Part shown: in pieces, positions 49,925 through 58,311 of the stretch
Layout of the letters: the number at the start of each line of letters is the position of its first letter
How positions within the stretch are numbered: the stretch's first letter is position 1
DNA from: Diphasiastrum complanatum
Lineage: Eukaryota; Streptophyta; Lycopodiopsida; Lycopodiales; Lycopodiaceae
Reading direction: 5' to 3'
DNA length: 64,000 nucleotides
Assembly: GCA_029204225.1 (NCBI GenBank)
Contig: CM055104.1
Coordinates: forward strand, 54,168,538 to 54,232,537
Notes under the pieces: model-generated
Told to the model about the DNA's origin: nothing
Database searches by the model: none
What the model saw: only the letters and a program-made list of their open reading frames with translations
Program-made: the position numbers and the translations under genes

Positions 49925-51956
49925 AGCAGTGTCTATCTACTATAATCTCGCCTTCCTCTGTTTCGGGAAGGGCCTCAATGCCTTTTAAGACAAGAGGACT
50001 CTCTGTTATAATATCACCTTCCCAGTGTATTAGGAAGGACTTCTATTCCTTTTTTATCATATATAATAAGATCTGCATCCTGAGCAATCTGAAAGGCTGT
50101 TAAAGTAGGAGCAGCTTGCCTTTGAGGGCCCTCGATCTCAAGTGCAACGCTTACACCGTTCTGGGCATAGGTTCTGATCAACTCTTGCCGAAATATATAT
50201 ACATCGTCAGGAGTATACGCCTCAAGAGTGAACTGTCAACACAAAACACGAGAATCAGCAAATTACAAACAATGATAGTAAAAAAATATGAATCAGAATG
50301 AAATGAACTACAAATGAGCAGAATATCACATTTTTAATATCTACATCCACTTGTAAATTATACCACTCAAAAAATAACTTTGTATTGTATAGGACGAACC
50401 ATGCAAAACTAAAAATGTTTTTTTGTTGTACACACTGCATATATAGAACAAAAACTAGTAATATTATATTAGAAAATTTATTTATGCTATGATGATAGAT
50501 TTGAACTAAAAAGAAATACATGCATATCAGAGATAAATTGAATATACCTTGAGAGATCTAATGGTTATCTCTCCAATTGAGGTTGCCGTTGTTGGTATCC
50601 CAAACAACATTATGAAGTAGAGAATCAAATTCTCTGTGTATTTGCAGCTGAGTTTAATTTTACACATAAAAAATTTGATACTCCCTCCTTATTTATCTTT
50701 ACAGAAAGAATGTTCAGGCTCCAATGCCGACTACAACAACCAAAATACAAATATCAATAAATCCATACTTATAAAAGCAATGCTGCATGCAACAATCCAG
50801 ATTAAAGCAACAAAAATAAAAGAGCAATCCTTACTTATTTTCATATGGAATCAAATAAAATTTCGCCATAGGTTTGCATTCGATAAAATATACAGCCTTC
50901 TCAAAATTGGCTTCTTTTGCCTTTATCGCTCCCATGAAAAAAGGACTAACAACAAAAACTATACCATGGGAATCGGAACTAATACTATTCTGCAAAAAAG
51001 ATACTTCGGCTTCTACTATTACATTTTAATTTATGAAGTTTTACCTTTTAGCTCGGCACAAAATTTGGACCTAATCTAAAGCTTTTACGTGAATTCGGAA
51101 GAAAAAAATCAAAAAAATTGTTGAGAAGATCAATTTTATTAGCTAGGTAGGCCTCGTACTGGTTATAATGGTCAGAATCAAAATAAACTTCGACATGATC
51201 GTATGGAATTCTTACAACAAGATTATGTAAAGGAACAAAAGAAGTAGATACAATATTTATAGATTTCTCTGTTATTTTGTCGAGCTCCTCTTGGGTAATC
51301 AACACTTTTGGTGAAGAAATCTGCTGAGGAGCTAGACGAATAACAGGAAGAGGAAGGGGCAAAGATTCTCGATCTGAATCAGATTCTCCAACATCTGACT
51401 CAGAGCTCAGAACGATCCGGGGTCTCTTGGCTGGGATAACTCTAGGAGGAAGGGAAGCAACTGGCCTTTGAGATCCAGCCTTCTTGGGGACAGGCTGCTT
51501 CCTCTTCCTCCTAGAGGTAGTCAACAAGTTGGTTCTATTTAGAGGCATGTCTTTTGAAGTGTTGGCGTTATCAACATGTAGACTAGAAAAACGGTCCCTA
51601 AGTCTTCGAAGAATGACGAAATCTTTTGGCATGATGGTGACACACTTACCATGCATTGTCAAAAGACAAGTATCCTCAAAAAACTGGGATACAAAATCTT
51701 CTGCAGCACTTTGTAAGGCCTGTATGGCTGTCACGGCAAACCGAACATTCAGCCCAAGTGACAGAGTGACATTCCTTACAAATCGGCTGAAAGGTGCTCT
51801 AGGGATCAACAGTTCAGTTGATCTCTGAAGTTTTCTAATCTCCCTCAGCCAAACCTGCTTTCTGCCATGTCTACGGCCAGTACCAGGGGAAACACGAGCA
51901 TGGGATAGCTATACAGTGGTTATGGCATGGGTAGTGGATTCTGTTCTGGCCATCAT
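49925..51956 (-). pseudogene. Histone H3-like protein with long C-terminal extension, multi-exon
   Basis: From ATG 51953 the minus frame reads MARTESTTHAITTV, TAG, then LSHARVSPGTGRRHGRKQVW and an H3 fold without indels: LREIRKLQRSTELLI (alphaN), PFSRFVRNV (alpha1), NVRFAVTAIQALQSAAEDFV and SQFFEDTCLLTMHG (alpha2), KCVTIMPKDFVILRRLRDRF (alpha3). H3 histones pair with H4 in the nucleosome core. His113 and Asp123 of the H3-H3' contact, Arg83 and the MPKD loop are kept; Arg116 is Cys and Cys110 is Leu. The tail lacks K4 (Glu) and any ARKS. Loop 1 has canonical H3 length, unlike CENH3. A ~179-residue extension follows with basic patches (TSRRKRKQPVPKKAG, AKRPR) and SSESDVGESDSDRE. After a TAA at 51050, splice-like exons (50989-50835, 50730-50548, 50232-49925) stay mostly open, for example FTLEAYTPDDVYIFRQELIR. 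The TAG at codon 15, the TAA and a phase mismatch suggest decay. Confidence 0.75.
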
Positions 51957-52022
51957 TCTGAGAAGAAAAAAATAACAAATTTTTTTTAAACAAAAGCGTA
52001 GGGAATAAATACCAGAATTGAA

Positions 52023-52696
52023 TATCGGTTTCGAGCGCAAGATATACACAGAATATTTTAAGAAATGAGATGCGCGCTCGAAAGCAATATTGGACTATCA
52101 GCGGTATCGGTCTCGAGTGCACTATGAGAAGGCAGACGATTAAACGGTGAGAGGGCATGTTTGAGAGCGATATTGAGAGCAAAAACCAAAAATCTTGCGA
52201 AAAAAATTGAAAATTCTGAGGTCTTCTATATACGAAATTTTTGCACGTGTGAAAAGACGGTCGAAGACACGTGTCGTCATCTGATTGGTCCATGTGGAAT
52301 GTCCGTATTGACAATGATGACCTGATTATGAGGCCACGTGGGTTGGAACGCATGCACGAAGCCTTTTCGACGCGTGTCATTCTCGCACGTGACAGATGTC
52401 AGATCAATCATTGTCTGTATGACGTATCAATTCTGACCAATCATACGTCAACATGTGTTCCTTTGTAACTCCTCCACACGTGCAAATTTTTTATAAACAG
52501 GTCATTTTCGGCTAGGATTTTCATGCAAAATTATGATTTCTTGGCCGAATATCGATTTCAAGTGCGCCATTTGCACTGATTACCCTTTGTTGACTAACTT
52601 GCATCTGGAACCGATACTGCCTCGGCCGGATCACATTCAGACGTGCCTTACATCTGGTTTCTTGTCTGATTTTTGTCACGCGCTCGGAGCCGATAC
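52023..52696. promoter_or_regulatory. Palindromic divergent promoter (H3-like gene / plus-strand gene)
   Basis: The region is an imperfect dyad centred between 52362 and 52363. Mirrored pairs are GACAATGAT 52310-52318 and ATCATTGTC 52407-52415; ATTGG 52284-52288 and CCAAT 52437-52441; TTTGCACGTGTG 52240-52251 and CACACGTGCAAA 52475-52486; TATATA 52227-52232 and TATAAA 52492-52497. All four pairs give the same centre within a base. Each half is a complete core promoter pointing outward: CCAAT, then ACGTCA/CATGTG-type boxes, CACACGTGCAAA, then TATA. The left half faces the H3-like gene and the right half faces the gene at 53011. Both would be expressed together. Confidence 0.8.
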
Positions 52697-52780
52697 TCTA
52701 ATTTTTAATATCTCTTTCGAGCACACATTGCCTTGAGTTTCTTGTTTGACCTGCAATTTGCGCCTGAGAGCGATATTTGG
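52023..52780. repeat. Array of a ~17-bp motif, consensus TATCGSTTTCGAGCGCA
   Basis: Copies in plus orientation: 52023-52040, 52105-52122, 52550-52568, 52709-52726, and a weak one at 52629-52647. In minus orientation: 52072-52090, 52156-52173, 52601-52617, 52677-52696, 52759-52780. Typical forms are TATCGGTTTCGAGCGCAA, TATCGGTCTCGAGTGCAC and, reversed, CGCGCTCGGAGCCGATAC. They lie downstream of each TATA box and most pair up across the palindrome centre. Such dispersed, two-orientation motif clusters are how En/Spm-type transposases mark their own DNA, but the binding factor here is unknown. Confidence 0.75.
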
Positions 52781-53010
52781 AATTTTACATTTGTATTTTT
52801 TGTTTGAAATATCTAATTTGGATTCTAGTTTGCTTTCTTTTTTTCATGAATTTGGTATTACTGATAGTTTGGAGTATTTCAAATCTCTTTTTTCTCCTTT
52901 TCTTTTTATTTTTCCTTCTATTAGGGTCCTGGTGTGGAGGCATTTTTTGAAATAATCTCAAATTTAAGTCCCTGCTCAGTACTCCATTATTCAGATCTCA
53001 AAATAAGGAC

Positions 53011-54313
53011 ATGATTCATTATTAGGACCTGGTGGCAATCGACAAGCATATCTATAAAGCTAAGTTTGACAGAATGTTCACCAAGTTACATAATAATTTC
53101 AAGTCTGTCAATGAGTGCCCAATTCACAATAAAAAATGTAGATTTGTTGATTTTCAGTCTACATTTGTTTTTTTTCTTTTGTTAAATATTTCTGACGATT
53201 TAGAAGCTGTCCCTTCAACTTTTGAAGTTGCTTCTTCCAGTGGTACAAAGTCTAAAAAGTCAAAGATTGTAAATATAGATACTTTTTTTTTATTGATACG
53301 AGTATTAATTTAGATGATTGTTTAGATTTTAATCCTGCTCGACATAGGGCATCGTTTATAGGCCCTAGAACACCCACTACCCTTTCTCCTTCTGATAAAT
53401 CTTTAATCACTTTGCCTACTTATAATATAGATAATAATTCTTTTTTGACAATATCAGATCTTTTTTATTCCATTGAAGGTGAGACTCTTTGCATTTTGAG
53501 CAAAGAGCTTGATGAATTTTTGGATATAATTGATTTTGATGCTGATGATCTTCTCCTTGGTGTTGACGCTGTACATAATGATAAGTTTTATTCAGGGAAA
53601 GATTGCTTGAAAATGGCTGTGGAGGAGATGCGCAACAAAGAAGATGATCTACCTTCTAAGGAGGAGTTTCTCAGAATCCAAAGTAAACTTGGTTTTCCAC
53701 AACCAACTGTCTATTCACCAACAATATTGACATCGAAAGGTGGACATAATATTGATGGAGAGATAGGTAATCAGGGAAGACAAAGCCGAATGCGTAAGTT
53801 TTTGTATCTTATCATGTACTAGTACATACGTTATGTCAGATTATATACTGGATCTTACTTTGTTTTTTATCATTTCAGAAAATAATTTTCTTTGATGATT
53901 TCGCAATTCGTCGAGGAGGACAGGGATCTTCTATTGGAGACTTTTCAAGAGATCATGCACTGGAGCATCTGAAGTTCTTCAAGAATAATGAGATAAGTGT
54001 TGCCCATTCAAAGTTTCATCAACATGGTGAGACTATGATTATGGCAATCAAGGCACTATCTCATTTTCTTGGAGGACATAATTTCAATAAGGTGCATAAA
54101 ATAATTTTTGTAAAGAAAACCATTGTGGTTAGAATTTTAGGATATGGACCAGTGAAATTCATGTTCAGATAATCTCATTTTGTATTATATGCTGCTTACG
54201 TTGATCCGAGTAAGCATGGAAACTATGAGCTGTTGGATCCATACAAAAGAAAAATATTGTTGCATGATTCTAAGTTGCAACTTTCATTGGAAAAATTATC
54301 GGAAGCAATCTAG
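53011..54313 (+). pseudogene. Unrecognised gene divergent from the H3-like gene
   Basis: From ATG 53011 the frame reads MIHY, TAG, DLVAIDKHIYKAKFDRMF, then VNECPIHNKKCRF (a CPxHxxxC patch). It shifts one base at a T-run near 53290 and continues DTSINLDDCLDFNPARHR, RTPTTLSPSDKSLITLP, then acidic sequence ELDEFLDIIDFDADDLLLG and SGKDCLKMAVEEMRNKEDDL to a GTAAGT donor at 53794. An 85-nt intron ends at TCATTTCAG (53878). The second exon has FFDDFAIRRGGQGSSIGDF, MAIKALSHFLGGHNF, a TAA, then HFVLYAAYVDPSKHGNYELL and DPYKRKILL, ending at TAG 54311. The HFV...LLDP block looks like the His/Asp half of a papain-fold peptidase; that is only a resemblance. Joining the exons costs one frame step. It ends about 60 bp from the convergent transposase-like gene. 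Confidence 0.5.
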
Positions 54314-54373
54314 ATACTGCTGAATTGTACTTTGTAAATATTTTTATTTAATATACAAAATTTTATTGTGTGT

Positions 54374-56155
54374 CTATTGCCTACTAGCTTGTATAAATTT
54401 GCATGTTTTTTGAATTTTTTTATAATCCGTCGATTTTGTATTATGACGAATTTGGATTCTTTTGTAAGACCATTGAAAAAGTTGTAGTATATAGCTGTTT
54501 TTTATGCTAGTCCCACCATGTTGTGTACTTTTATGAAATGCCGCGCTTACTTGCCAATGAGAAATTTCCATTCCTTGTGATGACCATATCCTAAGACTTT
54601 CACTATGTCTTGCAAAGAATGTCGAATGATGTCGTAATATGTGTTGCATGTCATAAAAACATAATCTAAATCAGTACCAAAAGTGTCTAATTTAATTGCA
54701 CATATTTGTCTATCGTAGTGTAACATCGAAATCTTACCATATAATGTGTTATATGATCAACACCCCATGCACTTTGAACTGCATCCAAAAATTCACTGGT
54801 TGTTTCCTGTATCATTTGTACATCAGCATTTGAAGATTTATTTTTTCTCAAGTATTTCACCATGTTGTCTAACTTTTTCCAAACTTCTACTTTGTGTATA
54901 CGAGTAGAACCTTTTTCTTCAAAATCTTGAGTTGCTGCAATAATTTCTTTCCAAACCGTGTATTGAATCTTGGATTGTTTGCCAGAATAATTTGATAAAA
55001 ATCTTTGAGCTTTTGGATCCTCCAATGCTTGGCTTGCATGAAATATTTCCCGTTTTACCTGATAGCTTGTCATCTTTTTAACGTGGCCTTTATGTAAGTC
55101 TATTTTGGACAACACATCCTCTAATATGAAAATAGCTTCCTTCGTAGAACCCTTTGACTCGGAATTCCATGCAAACAAGATGTGAAGATATATTATTTTT
55201 TCTATAATATGCACCTCCGCATGCAATGTACAGATATGAACATTTCGAAGAGGAATCGGTAGTAGAGGTTTCCAATTAGGATCTTCTCGATCTCTTGATA
55301 TTCTTGTACTCCTTGTCATGTCTTTTGCTATTTTCATGCAGTACAGACAAGGGTGTTTAGAGTTAGCGCCTCTAATGCACAGAACATATATTTTATGGTC
55401 TTCAGATCTCCTCCTAAATGCCATTCAATGTTGAAAGTGCCAATTCCAAGAATATTGAGTGGAACTCCCTCCATGTGATTTTTTATGGTGGCAAGATATG
55501 ACATTCTATTAAATATCCATGAGAGAATGTCATGGTCTTCTTTCATCACCTATAAGAGAATACAAAAACGTGATTAGCCTCATAATATTAACATAGAGAA
55601 GATTTCCCAAATGGAATCCATATTCAAATGATTATCCCTATTTATTATGTGAAGGAACTGCTATACTTGAAATGCTGCCAACCACCAAATCTCATTTTCT
55701 GATTGAACACTGAAATTGAGGCCTTCTGAGTCTTCTGAATTTGAAAGTGCTCCATTCATGATCGCAAGACTGACTCTTTCTATTTTTTGTCCTTTTATAA
55801 TTTCAAACTCATCTAACTTGAGAACAACTATCAACTTGTTATTGACATTCTCATTTGTAATACCGTAAAAATTTATGATGAATGTTAGTAACTGATTAAT
55901 GTCAATAAATAAACTGTTGGAATTCTTATAAGCTAGACTTTCTCCTTTTGAGCAATACACTTCATTGATATGAGATGGATTACCAACTATTGTCTACATA
56001 ACTTGGTTTAACATGTCTTTTTTTTTTTTTAAGATGAAATGGTCATGGGATTGGAAACTTTTTAATATTTACCTATGCAAATGTCTCCTTTATCATCTTA
56101 AACATTGTTGCATATGCTTCCCTACGCACCAGTGAAGTTTGATGTGACTAAACTA
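54374..56155 (-). pseudogene. Unclassified transposase-like gene, copy 2 (5' end cut off)
   Basis: Minus-strand sequence from about 56155 parallels copy 1: RREAYATMFKMIKETFA, then PSHINEVYCSKGESLAY, LIVVLKLDEFEIIKGQKIER, VSLAIMNGALSNSED and WWLAAFQ at a GTATAG donor. The acceptor CTCTTATAG is in the same place as in copy 1, then VMKEDHDILSW and IEWHLGGDLKTIKYMF (Asp kept). A frame change follows, then SKHPCLYCMKIAKDMTRSTR, PNWKPLLPIPLRNVHICTL and a long alpha-helical region. After another shift come LRIWSSQGMEISHWQ and AAFHKSTQHGG near the end, where the Glu is a candidate third acidic residue. So D-D-E candidates are all present, as inference. Stops include TAGs near 56080 and 56010. The 5' part is removed by a copia insertion at 56140. 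Confidence 0.6.
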
Positions 56156-56670
56156 AGGTGCATTCATTTACATGGAAAGTAGTGGAGACAGATGCGTAAA
56201 AAAGCTAGAAAATGATATTATAACTACTTTATAGTTATTTTCTCTCTCCTGCATGGCATTTATTTTACGGTCGTCTTTGGGCCCATATTTTCTCTAATGT
56301 TTGTTTCGTTTCATCTTGTCTCGTTGGAGAGGCTGATTGATCTTGTCGTGAATTCTTTCACTTTGTTTCACGATCTCTATGCTCCCAACATGAATCAATG
56401 TCAGAGCTCATTTAAGTTTCGCTTCGCTTCGCTTTGTTTCATTTTCATCTAGATTTTGTCTCGTTTCATTTCGTTGTGTTACAGAGCCTGATTGATCTCA
56501 GAGGCTCCCTTCAGTGTGATAAATGGAACCAAATCCAACATGATTTTTTTCTCGAACAGAAATAATTCAAGTTTTGCAAAACTGTTGGTGAATCGTTCGA
56601 GAGACCTTTCATCAGTTTATCACCAGAGTTCTAGCTAGAATTTGCATTTTTGGGCGTATTTTTTGCATCA
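56140..56670 (+). repeat. 5' LTR of interrupted copia element (family 4)
   Basis: Begins TGATGTGACTAAAC and ends TTTTTTGCATCA; the ends TGATG/CATCA are a perfect inverted repeat. It is 531 bp and is followed by TGGTATTAGAGCA, a primer-site variant, at 56672. It interrupts transposase-like copy 2. The partner LTR lies outside the window. Confidence 0.72.
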
Positions 56671-56818
56671 GTGGTATTAGAGCATACCTTGTCATAATAT
56701 GACATAGCCAAAAAGCTATCAGATCCAAGGGGCTAAGCATTCAAACAAACAATCATCAACAAATGAACACAAATTCAGAAGCAATGGCTTCAATCAGCAA
56801 CATACAATCCAAGATCTG
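56671..56818 (+). mobile_element. Leader and gag start of copia family 4, left of the nested element
   Basis: Primer-site variant TGGTATTAGAGCA at 56672-56684, then leader, then gag ATG at 56784 (MASISNIQSKI). After 11-12 codons it is broken by intact copia element 2. The last five bases, ATCTG, are the target duplicate. Confidence 0.8.
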
Positions 56819-57500
56819 TGTTAAAAATTCACAATTCTAGCTTGACTAGTTTTGGTCATATGACTTGTAAATAGTTAGATGGTCATGATGTGGCTTGTCA
56901 CACGTGCCAAATAGCATAGTATTCCATTCATAAGGATGTTCTCAAGTAGACCTAAGTGTTAGAACCTTTGGAATGAGTCCAAATTATGCTTAGATACAAG
57001 GGAGAAAAAATAGGAGCTATTTTTGGTAATTTTTGCATTGTTGAGGGATCTCCAAGATTCCAACCCTAACTTGGTAGGGATGAAAGATCCACCAAAATTA
57101 GCATTAGGGATAGGTTTAGGGCTACTCATACCTACCCAAAACCGTGATGGATCATGTATATATAGGTGATGATATCTCACCAAAATCAATCAAGCAATTT
57201 CATGATTTTTCTCTCATAATGGTGCAATTGCTCTCTATGTTCATAATTGTTTGAGTACTTGTGATTACTAATGATTATAGGATTGAATGTAGGTCTGGTG
57301 TACAGTACTCAGACTGTGGGAGGCCGTACTTTCACACGTGTGAAGCCTTCTTCAAGGATTTGGGCCATTTAGTGAGGTTCAAGCATAGATTTTTGATGGA
57401 TTTTGATGGTTCAACTTGTGCTAATCTTATGAAATCATAATCTATTGTTTCCCTCATCATTTCAAGTGTTTTAGGATCCTTATTTGCTGTAATTTTTACA
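56819..57500 (+). repeat. 5' LTR of copia element 2
   Basis: TGTTAAAAATTCAC to TTTTTACA, with a TATA box TATATATA at 57157-57164 and the palindrome TTCACACGTGTGAA near 57330. Confidence 0.95.
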
Positions 57501-57513
57501 TGGTATCAGAGCC
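57501..57513 (+). promoter_or_regulatory. Primer binding site, element 2
   Basis: TGGTATCAGAGCC, perfect to the plant initiator-Met tRNA end, directly after the LTR. Confidence 0.93.
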
Positions 57514-58311
57514 TAAAGGTTGAAATGAGCTAAATCCTTGGTTTTCATTCAATTTGATCACAATTTTTTATCTAAATCTTGTGTAGATTGGATCTTAGCA
57601 TCTAGTATTGATTCTAGAACTCAAAGTGAGTCAAATACATTGGAGATTGGTGTTGTGTGACTTCATTTGCAGGTGTTTAGGTGTCTAAAACCAGAGGCAA
57701 AGTTGAATTCAATTCACATTACCAAGATAGCAAGTTTTGCTTGCTCCAAGCATTGATTTCTAAGCGAGTTTTGGAGGTGATTTCATAGAGGAGGCTTTCT
57801 AGCATTCAAGGAGAGGGAAGATCAAAGTTTTGGGGACTCTTCAAGGCTGTTCTAAGGTGTAGTAGGCACCTCCTAAAGTGATTTAGGTTCAGTCCAACCA
57901 TTGCTTGACTTATGCACCAAATTAGATCAATTTTTCATCAATTTTGATCATTTTTTGCTTGTGATTGGATAGTAGATTGTGTTGCATCCTCATTAAGTTC
58001 CATTTAGATCTTTTACAAGTGATTTTGGAAGTATATTAGGTTGCTGAAATTCACTCTTGATCAGATCATTTGGAAGCTTTAATGTTCTTTATAGAAAGAG
58101 GGGCAATTCTACTAGTATTGTCTACTTCAATCAAGCAAGTGCATTGTTTCTAGTATTCTATGATTTGATTTTGTTAGAGATCATTATTAGATCTTTATAG
58201 GAAGTCTATTACTGATCTTTTCAGGTCCCTAAGAAGTGGGATAAGGTAGACCTTCAATCAAATCAATAGAAGTAACCTTCATTTGTGTCAAGTCCTTGAT
58301 TAGGAGACTAG

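Noticed and set aside
50636-51079. 147-codon plus-strand frame opposite the H3-like exons
   Set aside because: It is antisense to the probable exons and introns of the H3-like gene and shows no motif.
51048-51953. Calling the H3-like gene a CENH3
   Set aside because: Loop 1 between alpha1 and alpha2 has the canonical H3 length and MPKD is kept; CENH3 usually has a longer loop. The CENH3-like ALQ-AAEDF stretch alone is not enough.
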